Shown here: piece by piece, positions 34,163-44,255 of the stretch | Numbering within the stretch: the first letter of the stretch is position 1 | How the letters are laid out: each line of letters opens with the position of its first letter | Translations under genes and position numbers: made by a program | Source: DATMNR01 sp963702765 | GTDB taxonomy: Bacteria; Chloroflexota; Ktedonobacteria; Ktedonobacterales; Ktedonobacteraceae | DNA: 64,000 nt | Reading direction: 5' to 3' | Assembly: GCA_963702765.1 (NCBI GenBank) | Contig: CAVPEB010000001.1 | Span: 45,357-109,356, forward strand | Notes under the pieces: generated by a model | Seen by the model: only the letters and a program-made list of their open reading frames with translations | What the model was told of the DNA's origin: nothing | Databases searched by the model: none

Positions 34163-34678
34163 TCAAAGCACCTCGACCGGGTCACCCGCACAAACCCAGC
34201 CGCTCTGAAGAATACGAGTCATCATGCCTGCCTTAAAGATCGTTTGTCCAGGATGTTTCTTGACAACAGCCTTCAAGAGGCGAGGATCAATTCCATTCAG
34301 TTGTAAACAAGGATTCCTTCTCTCTATCACTTCCACAACTGCAGAACCAATAGCGAGCTGTGTGCCCTCAGTCAAAAGCATCACATCAATACCTTCAATC
34401 GTAATATTCTCCCCCATCATCCCCGGCCCGATATGAATATCCTGTTGAGCCAGCTCAGTAAAAACTGCTGCATCTACAATTAGTGCCTGCCGCAGGTTTG
34501 GCCGGTCAGGATCTTTATTTGCGAGGTAACGATGCCGGACTAGCGAACCTGCATGATAATCCCCCTCGATTCCCCAATTCTCAATGAGATGTACAGCATC
34601 GACAACTGATTTAGGCAAACCAGGTTCAGGATTGCAACACACAGCAACAACTTTTCCCTGTACGGGAGAAGCATCCAT
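34163..34678 (-). CDS. MOSC domain protein
   Basis: A ~171-residue beta-barrel MOSC domain, the sulfur-carrier module of molybdenum cofactor sulfurase-like proteins. Visible are GIEGDYHAG, RHRYLANKD, RQALIVDAAVF, GMMGENITIEGID and the Cys-containing ERRNPCLQLN, where the conserved Cys can hold a persulfide. GAAAGGA lies upstream of the ATG at 34678, with TTG two codons earlier (34684) an alternative. It stands alone, with no Moco genes nearby. Confidence 0.85.
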   Translation of the reverse strand: MDASPVQGKVVAVCCNPEPGLPKSVVDAVHLIENWGIEGDYHAGSLVRHRYLANKDPDRPNLRQALIVDAAVFTELAQQDIHIGPGMMGENITIEGIDVMLLTEGTQLAIGSAVVEVIERRNPCLQLNGIDPRLLKAVVKKHPGQTIFKAGMMTRILQSGWVCAGDPVEVL

Positions 34679-34684
34679 TTTCAA

Positions 34685-34986
34685 CGATATCCTTTCGAGA
34701 CCAAATCATGAATAAGGATTTGATTATACCCTTATTGGTCTCTATCTCTTTCGATAATAATTTTGAAGAAAGTATAGCATACACTCAGATTATGTTACCT
34801 TCTTGATTACAAACATTCAAAACGAGATTTGTGTTTCCTATAGATTTTCATTTATACTATGCTCAGACGTACAAAATGTAAGGTTGGTTCTGAGAGCGAT
34901 GAAGTGAACGAACGGCATCACAAGTCATAGGAATGCAGCAGGACTCTCTCTATGTCCACCCATACTGTGAATGAGAGGTATTCATC
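34685..34986. other. ~300-base intergenic region
   Basis: An A+T-rich gap between divergent genes (MOSC and a small membrane protein) that presumably holds both promoters. I see no convincing -35/-10 pair, hairpin or RNA. Confidence 0.4.
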
Positions 34987-35286
34987 ATGTGTTTTGGTTG
35001 CGTTTTCGCTTTGTGTGCAGCGGCTTTTCCTCGCCTAGCCGTGCTCTTTGTCTGGTTATTCACAAATAGAGTCACTATCGCATTCCACAATACCATTCTC
35101 TGGCCTCTTCTTGGCATCATCTTCTTGCCTTTTACTACCTTGATGTATGTCCTTGTTTATAACCCAGTATATGGCTTATATGGCTGGGGTTGGTTCTGGG
35201 TCATCCTGGGCTTCTTACTCGACATAAGCTCGTATTCTAGCAGTGCTTATAGCAACCGAAACCGCATGCCAGGATATAGCAGATAG
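34987..35286 (+). CDS. Small membrane protein, 99 residues
   Basis: Two to three membrane helices: AAFPRLAVLFVWLF, ILWPLLGIIFLPFTTLMYVL and GWFWVILGFLLDIS. A Tyr/Trp-rich loop (YNPVYGLYGWGW) and a Ser/Asn/Arg-rich tail are also present. GAGAGG is 10 bases before the ATG. The function is unknown. Confidence 0.68.
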   Translation: MCFGCVFALCAAAFPRLAVLFVWLFTNRVTIAFHNTILWPLLGIIFLPFTTLMYVLVYNPVYGLYGWGWFWVILGFLLDISSYSSSAYSNRNRMPGYSR

Positions 35287-35320
35287 CATAAACAGCACAC
35301 ATAGAAACGTTTGCTAGCCT

Positions 35321-35839
35321 TTACTTAAATTGCCAGCGTGTGGCTGTTTCAAGTCCAGTTGATTCTGGATTGAGTTCTGACTCCTCTAAGTGCCAACCAA
35401 AAACGACCAGGGGACGAACAGCATAGAACGGTCCAGGCAAATTGTGTGGATCAATGTTCCAGTTATACTTCTGGTTGTACTGGCTCACTACATGTTCAAC
35501 AAGGGTCGTATCGCTGATCGGTTCGGCCACACCCTCAATAATCACTACCTTGCTTCCACTCTCAAGGTGAACTGTGATTTCTGGATGACTAGCCAGGTTC
35601 GTTGCGGCAAGAGAACCCGTGCTGAAATAGAAAGTATTGTCGAGCCAGACACCCCATACAGGACGACTGTGAGGTTTACCATCAGGACGTGTTGTCGCAA
35701 TCCAATAATTTCGTGCTCCGTTGAGTTGCTCAATTGCCCAGGTCCATGGAAGCTTTGCTGACCCTACATAGCCACCAAACATACGTGGTTGGCTGAGTAC
35801 AGGATCACCTTCTCTAGTTGGATCAGTTTCTGCTTCCAT
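35321..35839 (-). CDS. Pyridoxamine 5'-phosphate oxidase-family flavoprotein
   Basis: About 172 residues with the split-barrel flavin-binding fold. NYWIATTRPDGKPHSRPVWG is followed by FYFSTGSLAATNLASHPEIT and VVIIEGVAEPI, as in F420- or FMN-dependent PNPOx-like proteins. These may reduce small molecules or bind heme or flavin. The exact cofactor is not clear. AAAGGA lies ~8 bases before the ATG at 35839; the ATG at 35848 overlaps that site. Confidence 0.82.
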   Translation of the reverse strand: MEAETDPTREGDPVLSQPRMFGGYVGSAKLPWTWAIEQLNGARNYWIATTRPDGKPHSRPVWGVWLDNTFYFSTGSLAATNLASHPEITVHLESGSKVVIIEGVAEPISDTTLVEHVVSQYNQKYNWNIDPHNLPGPFYAVRPLVVFGWHLEESELNPESTGLETATRWQFK

Positions 35840-36114
35840 TTCTTTCATCCTTTATTTCAAACTCTCCCTTATTTCCATTTCCAGAATGACGTAAGCGGGG
35901 GATTGTGTATCCCTTCCTTAGCGGGAGTATAGCATTGTAAAATATCTCCGTAAAGAGAAGGGGAGCCATTATCACTTTGTTTTCACAATAACTCTCGTTA
36001 CCTATCTCAAGCGATACTTTCTAAAAAGAGTTAAAAACATAGAGTGAACTTCGTATTGGAATGCATTCAAAAAACTTGCATCTATTGATAAGTGTAAGGT
36101 ATTGTTCAACTAGA

Positions 36115-36492
36115 AAGACTCTCTATGTCAAGGGTCAAAACCGGAAAGGAGGAAGCAAGGTGAGGGGAAGTGAAGCTGCCTCCCGTGTGGGTGAGCAAGT
36201 GTACCACGCCGGTCAAGGCCAAGACGAGCGCGCCCACCCCCGAGCGCCCCACCTCCTGCGCGGCCTTGACTCGGGGTGGTCTGGAGGAAGCAACCCACAC
36301 CGGGAGTCGGGAACGCGGTGTCGGGCCGCGGCAGACGTTGGAGCGGCACTGGGAGCGGCTCACGGTCGGCAGGGGGAACACGGCGGGACCCATGTGGGCG
36401 ACTCCGTTGGAGCAGAGGGGTCCGGCACGGGCGAGGAACCTCGCCGCGCTGGACAGGCTCAACGGGGCAGGATGGTCAAGAGCGGTCTGGAC
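36115..36492 (-). other. Non-coding 3' end of IS110 element, possible bridge-RNA region
   Basis: The region holds no credible gene: long frames on both strands are shadows of high G+C. A long non-coding end is where IS1111-type members of the family encode their bridge RNA. The 5' side (37714-37950) is the place used by the IS110 subgroup. No fold was computed, so neither end is proven. Confidence 0.35.
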
Positions 36493-37713
36493 TCAGGCCG
36501 CGGGTTGGCGGGGCGCATGGGCCCGCCTGGCCGCTTCAAAGGTCGCGGTTTGATAGGGCTCCTTGGCCTTCCAGAGGGCGTAGAGAACGCGCGCCCAGAC
36601 ATTGGCCAGCGCTCGGACCGCGACGGTATGGCTCTTGCCCTCAGCCCTCTTGCGTTGGTAATACTCCTTGGCCCAGGCTTCCTGGTGGGTACTTTGCCAG
36701 GCAAATTGGTGCAAGGCATTGCGCCAGGGCTTGATACAACCCAAGCGCCGATGGGCTTTCTGATACGTCCCGCTCTGGAAGAGCACCGGCGACGTACCAG
36801 CCAGCGCTTGCAGACTGCTGGCGCTCTCATAGCGGCTGCGATCGTCGCCCAGTTCGGCCAACAGTCGAGGAGCAAGGCGCGCTCCGGCCCCTGGCAGAGC
36901 TTGGAAGAGCTCGCTGTCGGCATGACTCAAAAAAAGGCGTTCAATCTCCTTGTCGTAGTCAGCAATTTGCTTGAGCAGCGGGTCCAACTGGGCGACCAGA
37001 GCCAGCATCAACCGGGCTTTCGTGCGCGTGGTGACCTCAGTGGCTTGCAAAGAAGGCTGCTGCAGGTGCGCGACGATCTGCTCGGCTTTCTGCCTGGATC
37101 CAGGATATCTGGTCTGCTTGAGCAGCGTCGCCAACTCCTCCACCGAGGCAGCGCGAGCAGCTTGCAGCGTCGGATAGGCGCGCAAGAACGCCAGCGTCGA
37201 GGGCTGTTGCAGCTTGCTGAACACGTCGAGGGCCACCGGGTAATAGGTTACGCGTCAAGCCGTGAGCTGGTTGACCAGGCGCGTTTGCATCTGGATCAAG
37301 GCGTCCTGGTCGCGCGTCAGGGTCTTGAGTTCCTGGATCTGCTCGCTGTCGGGATTGAGTCGGCGCAGATCCTGGAAGTCGGCACGCCCCGTTTTCGCCA
37401 GCAAATAGGCGTCAATCGTGTCGGTCTTGGCTCCCGAAGGTGCTCGTCGCTTCTCAACCGTCCGAGGATTGACCGGGTACACGGGCCATCCTTGTTCCAG
37501 CAAATGGGCAATCAAGAGCCCATGCGTCGTTTCCACGATGCAGGCGATCTGCTCACGGCCTGCTGGACCAGCCATGCGTTCCAGGTACGTGTCCAATTGG
37601 CTCAGTCCCTCGGGACTATGAGCCACCCGGATCGATTCCAGTTGGCGACCAGCCTCATCAATGCTCAAGGCATCATGATGGTCATTCGCCCAATCGATGC
37701 CGCAATACTTCAT
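36493..37713 (-). pseudogene. IS110-family transposase with in-frame TGA
   Basis: The start at 37713 has GAAAGGAG upstream. The N-terminal RuvC-like DEDD domain has GIDWA (Asp), IVETTHGLL (Glu) and AKTDTIDAYLLA (Asp, Asp). The C-terminal transposase-20 domain has LPGAGARLAPRLLAELGD and GTSPVLFQSG (the serine nucleophile region). Between them the frame ..LVNQLTA is cut by TGA at 37257-37255, then goes on in the same frame as RVTYYPVALDVFSKLQQPST. Apart from this codon the ~406-residue protein looks whole, so the inactivation, if real, is recent. Family IS110 is well supported by domain order. Confidence 0.82.
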
Positions 37714-37973
37714 GGTTTCGCTCCTTTCTGGAAACACCGTGCGTTTCTGAACTCCTGTGTCCTTATACTGTGGCGCTCGAAGCGTGACTCTCTGATGACC
37801 AGTCCTGTTCAGAAACGATGTCAGGGAAGGACGAGCTTTCTCAATCGGTCAAGCCGTGTGGAAACCAGAGCCTTTCCCCGGCAGGTTCGACAATCCTTTA
37901 AGTCAGTGTATCTCTGGCTCGGACCCCGTGTCGAAGGGGTCTGGATCAATATTAACGTATAAGGAAACGACCT

Positions 37974-38939
37974 ATGACATCAACTGTGAATGCTCGCTAC
38001 ATCGATTTTCATAGCCATTTCTACGATCAGGCCTGGTTTCCATCATCTACAACTACGGGACAGGGGATACTTGCTCGTGCCTGGCCCCTGTTGACAGATA
38101 TCGAAGCACTGCTAGCTGCTATGGACAGGGCAACTATAGATGCGAAGGTGCTGAGCGCGCCTTCAGCTCTTCTTGTTGAGCCAGGTAAACAATTGCCTGC
38201 ACCTATGATGGAGCATATCAACGATCGCTTTGCAGAGTTGGTCTCTATACATCCCGATCGCCTGCTTGCACTCGCAACCATAGACGCATTTCAGGGTGAG
38301 GTGGCAGCACGTGAAGTAGAGCGAGCAATTCAGAAGTTAGGACTTGGGGGAATCTGCGTTGATTGTGCCCGGGGAGGCCGATTCCTGGATGCGCCAGAAG
38401 TTCGCCCTACCCTTGAAGCAGCCGCAAAACTGGGTGTAGTAGTATTTGTCCATCCAGTCAGCCCAGTCGGGTTGACAAAACGCCTCTCACATCTGGGTCA
38501 TACCGGTACACTGTTGGCACGTGGGACAGAAAATGCGGCCAGCCTCCTTGCTTTGCTTCGCAGCGGCATCCTCGACGAGCTTCCAGATCTCAAAGTGGTG
38601 CTTCCTATGATCGGCGCTGCAGTCTTCTTGTTCGCTGGGATAGCCGAACAAGATTATGGTCGTGAGGAAGGATGGCGAGGAGCATCACCACGTGTCTTAC
38701 GACAGCGCCTGTATGTGGATACAATGGGTTTCGATCCAGCTACCATTCGCTTCGCTGTTGATCTACTGGGGCCTGAACACGTCCTGGTTGGGAGCGACTG
38801 GCCTATTATGCCAATAGCGCCACGCCAAAATGTTGATGAGGTGCTGGCAAAGCTTGACCTCACCGAGCAGCAAAGGGCTGCGATTTTGGGTGGCAACACA
38901 GCACGCTTGCTGATGCCATATATCACTACTTCTCATTAA
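37974..38939 (+). CDS. Amidohydrolase family protein (ACMSD/TIM-barrel type)
   Basis: A 321-residue amidohydrolase-2 superfamily protein. IDFHSHFYD gives the first His pair, VFVHPVSP the later metal His, and LVGSDWPIMP the Asp near the end. Relatives decarboxylate or hydrolyse aromatic or lactone substrates (ACMSD, OMPDC-like, LigW-like). At HPVSP the loop suits decarboxylases. AAGGAAA precedes the ATG. The IS110 element ends only ~25 bases upstream, so native regulation may be disrupted. Confidence 0.85.
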   Translation: MTSTVNARYIDFHSHFYDQAWFPSSTTTGQGILARAWPLLTDIEALLAAMDRATIDAKVLSAPSALLVEPGKQLPAPMMEHINDRFAELVSIHPDRLLALATIDAFQGEVAAREVERAIQKLGLGGICVDCARGGRFLDAPEVRPTLEAAAKLGVVVFVHPVSPVGLTKRLSHLGHTGTLLARGTENAASLLALLRSGILDELPDLKVVLPMIGAAVFLFAGIAEQDYGREEGWRGASPRVLRQRLYVDTMGFDPATIRFAVDLLGPEHVLVGSDWPIMPIAPRQNVDEVLAKLDLTEQQRAAILGGNTARLLMPYITTSH

Positions 38940-39073
38940 CAATGTATACTTTTCATGTTTACAAAAAGACATCCCTGCCCAAGTTTGCGCATGCGCTTCA
39001 TCCTGATGTATAGTGCCAATTGAACTCGAGTAAAGAAATCAACCAACTAACCCTCCCGGAAGGAGAAAATGCC

Positions 39074-39847
39074 ATGTCGTACGAACTTATCACATTGGAA
39101 TACAAAGGCGATTTTGCCACCATTACAATGAATAATCCACAGCGACGCAACGCCCTATCCTTAAAACACATGCTCGAACTGACTTCAGCATTTCAAGAGG
39201 TCGGTGAGAGCAGCGCGCTTGGTGTTATTTTGGCAGCGAACGGGCCAGCTTTTTCTGCAGGCCACGACTTTGCTGACGTTGTTGATCGAGACCTGGTTGC
39301 TGTACGCAAATTGCTCAAGGTCTGTACGACATTAATGGACACCATCCAGGAAATCCCCCAACCCGTACTCGCACGAGTGCATGCTCTAGCAACTGCGGCA
39401 GGGTGCCAGTTAGTGGCAACGTGCGATCTGGCAATTGCCTCTTCGGATGCTGGTTTCGCGACACCAGGCGGAAAGGGAGGCTGGTTTTGCACAACACCAA
39501 TGGTAGCCGTTAGTCGCGCTATTGGACGCAAACGCGCACTTGAAATGTTGCTTACAGGCGACGTAATCCATGCCCATACAGCTGCTGACTGGGGATTGGT
39601 AAACAAGGTAGTCCCTGCTGATCAACTTGTGGCAGAGTCACAACGACTTCTCGAAGCAGCAACACGAGGCAGTTACATTTCAAAAGGCATCGGCAAGCAA
39701 GCGTACTATGCTCAGATGGATCTTCCTCAGCCACTAGCCTATGATTATGCAATAGAAGTTATGGCGTCGACTTCCCAGATTGACGATGCTCAGGAGGGCA
39801 TGCATGCCTTCCTGGAGAAGCGCAAAGCTAATTTTAAGCGACCATAG
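39074..39847 (+). CDS. Enoyl-CoA hydratase (crotonase) family protein
   Basis: A 257-residue crotonase with FSAGHDFADVV and HALATAAGCQLVATCDLAIA as the two oxyanion-hole segments, and FATPGGKGGW at the catalytic loop. The loop and overall pattern recall mitochondrial ECHDC3-like proteins. AAGGAG is 8 bases before the ATG at 39074. It is followed after 9 bases by a DNA glycosylase gene, so the two may be co-transcribed. Confidence 0.88.
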   Translation: MSYELITLEYKGDFATITMNNPQRRNALSLKHMLELTSAFQEVGESSALGVILAANGPAFSAGHDFADVVDRDLVAVRKLLKVCTTLMDTIQEIPQPVLARVHALATAAGCQLVATCDLAIASSDAGFATPGGKGGWFCTTPMVAVSRAIGRKRALEMLLTGDVIHAHTAADWGLVNKVVPADQLVAESQRLLEAATRGSYISKGIGKQAYYAQMDLPQPLAYDYAIEVMASTSQIDDAQEGMHAFLEKRKANFKRP

Positions 39848-39856
39848 AGGTGAACG

Positions 39857-40432
39857 ATGGAACAGCAAAGATGTGAATGGGGCACTTCCAGCGCGCTTTA
39901 CATCGACTATCATGACTCAGAATGGGGAGTGCCTGTTCATGATGACAGAACACTCTTTGAATTTCTTATTCTCGAGGGTGCTCAGGCTGGATTGAGCTGG
40001 TCGACAATTCTGAACAAGAGGCAAGCATACATTCAAGCATTTGATAATTTTGAACCGACCAAAGTTGCCAGTTACGACGACGCCAAAGTCCAGGCATTAC
40101 TTGCGAACCCTGGCATTGTGAGAAACAGGCTGAAAATACAGGCAGCGATACAAAATGCGCGATCTTTCATCGCGATACAGGATCAATTTGAGAGTTTCGA
40201 TACTTATATTTGGCAGTTTGTAGATGGGAAACCCATCCAGAATAGCTGGAAAAGTCTGCAAGAAATTCCCGCCACAACACAAGAATCAGATGCCATGAGC
40301 AAAGAGTTGAAAAAGCGCGGATTCACCTTTGTCGGTTCCACTATCTGTTACGCTTTCATGCAAGCGGTCGGCATGGTCAATGACCATATCGTTGATTGTT
40401 TCCGCTGGCAAGAAGTGCAGGATTTTGTGTAG
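39857..40432 (+). CDS. tag: DNA-3-methyladenine glycosylase I
   Basis: A 191-residue Tag enzyme that removes 3-methyladenine from alkylated DNA. Family features are RCEWG, DYHDSEWGVPVHDDRTLFEF, ILEGAQAGLSWSTILNKR and the C-terminal GFTFVGSTICYAFMQAVGMV followed by NDHIVDC. Cys6, the His of YHDSEWG, and the C-terminal His and Cys are the zinc ligands of this family. GAGGTGAACG precedes the ATG. It is complete. Confidence 0.93.
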   Translation: MEQQRCEWGTSSALYIDYHDSEWGVPVHDDRTLFEFLILEGAQAGLSWSTILNKRQAYIQAFDNFEPTKVASYDDAKVQALLANPGIVRNRLKIQAAIQNARSFIAIQDQFESFDTYIWQFVDGKPIQNSWKSLQEIPATTQESDAMSKELKKRGFTFVGSTICYAFMQAVGMVNDHIVDCFRWQEVQDFV

Positions 40433-40444
40433 TGTGCGCAATTG

Positions 40445-41333
40445 CTACCCTATTTGATGATCTGCCAGGTCTTCAAGATATGTGAGCAGAACAGTATGGT
40501 CAAGATCACCTCTTCCTCTTGCCACCAGCGAAGCAAACATCTGATCTACCTGAGCAGAGACCGGGAGTGACACGCCATACATACGACCCAATTCTAAAAT
40601 AATGCTCATGTCTTTATGATGTGTCTTGATACGCCCTCCTGGCGCAAAATCATGCGCGAGCATACTGGCACCACGCTGTTCTATCACCCGGTTAGCAGCA
40701 AGACCACCATTCAACACCTGCAAGATTTTCGCAGGATCGACTCCTGCCTTCGAACCGAGTACAAGGGCCTCGCTGACTGCTTCAATCACTAACGCAACTA
40801 CGATCTGATTGCAAGCTTTGACGATCTGGCCTGCTCCACTTTTCCCGACATGCACAACCGTTTTACCTAACGCCTGAAAGATTGGTATACAATGCTGAAA
40901 CGTTTCCTCTTCACCACCTACCATAATTGAAAGAGTGCCGGCTATAGCGCCTTTATCACCGCCACTCACAGGCGCATCAAGCATCGCAACGCCTCTGCTC
41001 AGCTAATCGATCAGCCAGGGTTCTCGTCACAATAGGCGAGATAGTGCTCATATCAATCACGATCAGTCCTTCACGCGCACCCTCGATGACTCCCTCTGGG
41101 CCAAGAAGCACTTCCTGCACTTGAGGAGTATCAGGTAACATCGTGATCAACACATCGCATGAGGCAGCTATCTCTCGAGGTCGAACGCCTGCTGAAGCAC
41201 CTGCTGCAACAAGTTCATCAGTCACCTCCTGGTGACGATTATGAACAACAACGGCAAAACCTGCTTTGAGTAAGTTGTGGGCCATGGGCTTTCCCATAAT
41301 ACCCAGGCCAATAAATCCAATCGTGTCTGGCAT
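40445..41333 (-). CDS. 3-hydroxyisobutyrate dehydrogenase-like beta-hydroxyacid dehydrogenase, one +1 frameshift
   Basis: The N-terminal NAD(P) domain is clear (IGFIGLGIMGKPMAHNLLKA) up to ..RTLADRLAE, where the frame goes astray and stops at 40977. The next frame carries the substrate-binding DAPVSGGDKGAIAGTLSIMV, the catalytic Lys region (SGAGQIVKACNQIVVAL) and KDMSIILELG. Removing one base near 40998 joins them as LAERGVAMLDAPVSGG, giving 295 residues, the normal length. The enzyme oxidises 3-hydroxyisobutyrate or reduces tartronate semialdehyde. GGAG lies 9 bases before the ATG at 41333. Confidence 0.85.
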
Positions 41334-41400
41334 ATGTACTTGCTCCATATAAATCTAGCAATAGCATCACGGGTTTACTTACCTTAAACCGTGAACGTAC

Positions 41401-42762
41401 TCACATGTTATGCCCGGAGATCTGCTCACGTACTCCAGATTCTTCAGGGAAAGGCTTGCTGGACTGTAGTGTAGGAGTTACCGTCCGGGTGGGTGGCCGC
41501 ACCCACAGCGAGATATGGGTCGGTTGCATCGTTTCCTGGACGACAGCGATGAGATGATTTCGCAAAGTATCCACGTCTACCTCGGTGCGCAGTGTGGCAC
41601 TGAAAGTTGCCACGACCTTAGCTGCATCATATTTGCGACGATAGAAGCGACGGTCAATGAAGTTCTGAAGGTGTCGTCGAAATGGCTGGAAGAGTGCTGC
41701 GATCACCAGCGTAGAGGCAACGATGGCAAGGGGTTGTTGGGAGAAGCTGCCGGTAATGACATGCACCAGGGTTTGCAAAGCGAGTATCAGCCCGACATAC
41801 AGCGCCCCCAACAGGATGGTCAAGGAGCCATAGACCAAAGTACGGTTAATGATGACATCAATGTCCCACAGCCGGTAGCGCAGAATTGGAATGCTCACGC
41901 TCAAGAGCACAATTGTCCAAAGCAAAAGCCAAAATGGTCCATTGAAGAGTTGATAGCCCGCGTGCGCTGCACTCGAGTCCGGGATCAGCGCCTGAAGTAT
42001 TCCTTGGATGATGACTAGCAAGAAGATAACGCTCAAGCCAAAGACGAACCACTTGGTCTGCTGCTGCTCCACGGCATCATAGACCCGCACGTAGCGGTAA
42101 ATCTGTACTCCTATCGGGAGGAGAGATGTCAAAATTACTGCAACACCGGGTACGAGGGGCGCGGTGATGGCGACTGAGGAGAGCATCGTTACCACAAAAA
42201 AGGGGACGAACACAGCAATTGTCCAGCGAGGGGTGAAGCGTCCGGTGGGAAAGGTAAAGAAAAAGACCAACATTGCAGGCCACATCAGCCCATACACGAT
42301 GATTTGTGCCAGAGTCTGGAAAAGTGGGGGCGTCTGCGCAGGCAGATTGAATCCGAGAAAGCCGATTGAGCCAAACATCACAAGCAGCAGCGAGACAAAC
42401 AAGCCGATCCACTCCCCCGATTTACGCCAGAAAATCAGGAGGCCGAGCATCCAGTATAAGACGGACACTGCAACACAGAGAATGGCTAAGAAGACCTCAG
42501 CCGTTGCGACTGAGAGATGCATCTGGCCAAGAACCTGGACATAGGCTGGGGTTAGTTGCTCGGTTGGACAGTTCCCAGCGTCTGGCAGGGTGCAAACAGT
42601 CCTCGCGTACTGAAAGAAAGCAGGAATGTTGGCTACGAAGATGACCAGCAATATAAGGGCAAGAACAATCCATATCCCCTGGGCGACCCGTTGCCAACTC
42701 CATTGCCCTCGATCTGGCGTCGTGGGTAAGGTCTCGTCGCGAGGACGCTGATGCACAGTCAC
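41401..42762 (-). CDS. Polytopic membrane protein resembling the sensor part of Chloroflexota histidine kinases
   Basis: About 453 residues with ten or so hydrophobic helices. A cytoplasmic tail follows that contains QNFIDRRFYRRKYDAAKVVA, then SATLRTEVDVDTLRNHLIAV and VVQETMQPTHISLWVRPP. This linker-plus-tail is what I remember from membrane proteins of this phylum that are often followed by kinase or regulator domains. Here it ends ~35 residues later, with no kinase. The best start is GTG at 42762, since AGGAG lies 7 bases upstream and the region further upstream has TGTGCTATACT, an extended -10. The role is unknown. Confidence 0.7.
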   Translation of the reverse strand: MTVHQRPRDETLPTTPDRGQWSWQRVAQGIWIVLALILLVIFVANIPAFFQYARTVCTLPDAGNCPTEQLTPAYVQVLGQMHLSVATAEVFLAILCVAVSVLYWMLGLLIFWRKSGEWIGLFVSLLLVMFGSIGFLGFNLPAQTPPLFQTLAQIIVYGLMWPAMLVFFFTFPTGRFTPRWTIAVFVPFFVVTMLSSVAITAPLVPGVAVILTSLLPIGVQIYRYVRVYDAVEQQQTKWFVFGLSVIFLLVIIQGILQALIPDSSAAHAGYQLFNGPFWLLLWTIVLLSVSIPILRYRLWDIDVIINRTLVYGSLTILLGALYVGLILALQTLVHVITGSFSQQPLAIVASTLVIAALFQPFRRHLQNFIDRRFYRRKYDAAKVVATFSATLRTEVDVDTLRNHLIAVVQETMQPTHISLWVRPPTRTVTPTLQSSKPFPEESGVREQISGHNM

Positions 42763-43080
42763 TGCTTTGCTCCTATTTTCTCTTCTCAGACTTGAGCGAA
42801 GTCGTTGCATATACAGAGTCGATGGTGTCGATGAGCCTGTCTCTCTGCTAGTATAGCACAGCACCGTTACCAAAACGTTACGGCAAGCATTACGATTTTT
42901 TCACCAGTGAATGCCGCTGTATCGCATCATGTATAATGAATTATCAATCAGGAATCCAGGCATTATCTGAAATCTCATGTGCTAAATTACTGAGGTGTCG
43001 TTAGGCCATAACTTACTGTCCACTAAGGCTGGTGAGAGGAGAAAAGGGGAAGTTATTTCTTAACAAGCCTAAGGAGAATC

Positions 43081-44046
43081 ATGAACTATCGCAAATTAGG
43101 CAGAACAGGATTAAAAGTATCGAGCTTGTGCCTTGGCACAATGCAATGGGGCTGGACAGCAGACGAAATGACCGCTTTTGCCCTGATGGATGCCTTCATA
43201 GAGAGCGGAGGCAACTTTCTTGACACAGCAGACTTCTATTCGCGCTGGTTACCCGGTCACACAGGCGGTGAATCAGAGGAGATTGTTGGACGCTGGCTGA
43301 AAGAACGGCATAACCGCAGTAATATCATTCTTGCCACCAAAGTACGTCAACCTATGGGACCTGGACCGAACGATCAGGGACTCTCACGTAAACACATCCT
43401 CGAAGCAATTGATGCCTCGTTGCAACGTTTAAACACCGACTATATCGATCTCTACTTGATGCATGCATTTGATGCAGAAACTCCTATCGACGAAACACTG
43501 AGCACACTCGATGATCTACAACGTTCTGGGAAGGTACGTTACGTGGGTGCATCGAACTATCCTGCGTGGCGATTGGTAGAAGCATTATGGAGTGCCGATG
43601 TACACCACATAGTGCGTTTCGACTCATTGGAGCCTCATTATAACCTTGTACTTCGGGAAGAGTTCGAACGCGACTTGAAAACTATCTGCGAACAATACCA
43701 GATTGGAGTCACTCCCTACAGCCCGCTCGCAAACGGCTTTTTGACAGGAAAATACAGTCGGAATGAGACTCCAGAGAGCGCACGAGCTAGCTCCATAATG
43801 AAACGCTATAACAATGAAACCGCCTGGAAAATAATTGAGGTCGTGCGCCATATTGCAAAAGAAATAGACAGTACCCCATCAGCAGTATCTCTTGCATGGC
43901 TACTTGCACAACCAGTTATCACAGCGCCAATAATTGGCGCCAACTCGGTAGCGCAGTTAAAGCAAAGTCTTGCAGCGCTTGATGTCAGATTGACAGCTGC
44001 ACAGCTAGCGGAGTTAGATGAGATTTCAAACTGGCAGGATGCGTAA
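43081..44046 (+). CDS. Aldo/keto reductase
   Basis: A 321-residue NADPH-dependent (alpha/beta)8 reductase. The catalytic residues are Asp and Tyr in NFLDTADFYS, Lys in ILATKVRQPMG and His in YLMHAFDAETP. Cofactor-binding TPYSPLANGFLTGKYSR and PIIGANSVAQLKQSL complete the family pattern. It resembles the YajO/PdxI-like class acting on small aldehydes. TAAGGAGAATC precedes the ATG. It is preceded by ~320 bases that seem to hold only its promoter. Confidence 0.92.
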   Translation: MNYRKLGRTGLKVSSLCLGTMQWGWTADEMTAFALMDAFIESGGNFLDTADFYSRWLPGHTGGESEEIVGRWLKERHNRSNIILATKVRQPMGPGPNDQGLSRKHILEAIDASLQRLNTDYIDLYLMHAFDAETPIDETLSTLDDLQRSGKVRYVGASNYPAWRLVEALWSADVHHIVRFDSLEPHYNLVLREEFERDLKTICEQYQIGVTPYSPLANGFLTGKYSRNETPESARASSIMKRYNNETAWKIIEVVRHIAKEIDSTPSAVSLAWLLAQPVITAPIIGANSVAQLKQSLAALDVRLTAAQLAELDEISNWQDA

Positions 44047-44255
44047 GGAGTTTAGATTATTTCTGTGTCACTTTTGATCACTTCTACAAAAGCGCCGAAT
44101 TAGTTTGTTATGGTCGCATTTTGCCATTTTTCTCACCATTCAATTGTTGTGTTACACTCAGTGGTCTCCATCGATATAGTCAATAAGGGTAGAAAAGTGC
44201 CTAGAGAGATTCGTATTGGATTATTGTAGCAAATTTATTGTAGGGAGGATCGACT

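Larger units (their letters stand above)
36115..37950 (-). mobile_element. IS110-family insertion element
   Basis: A sharply G+C-rich block in A+T-rich surroundings. It contains a DEDD transposase gene (36493-37713), ~380 bases of non-coding DNA on its 3' side and ~230 bases on its 5' side. IS110 elements leave no inverted repeats and use a bridge RNA encoded in a non-coding end to pair donor and target. The ends here are estimated only from composition. The element sits directly before an amidohydrolase gene, and may have replaced or supplied its promoter region. Confidence 0.72.

Noticed and set aside
36061..37962. A 633-codon plus-strand open frame over the IS110 element
   Set aside because: It is the shadow of the G+C-rich transposase gene on the other strand; the translation is Arg/Gly/Leu-rich with no family likeness.
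42763..42873. Longer start (TTG at 42873) for the membrane sensor-like protein
   Set aside because: It lies over a TATACT promoter-like box and has no ribosome-binding site, whereas GTG at 42762 has AGGAG at the right distance.
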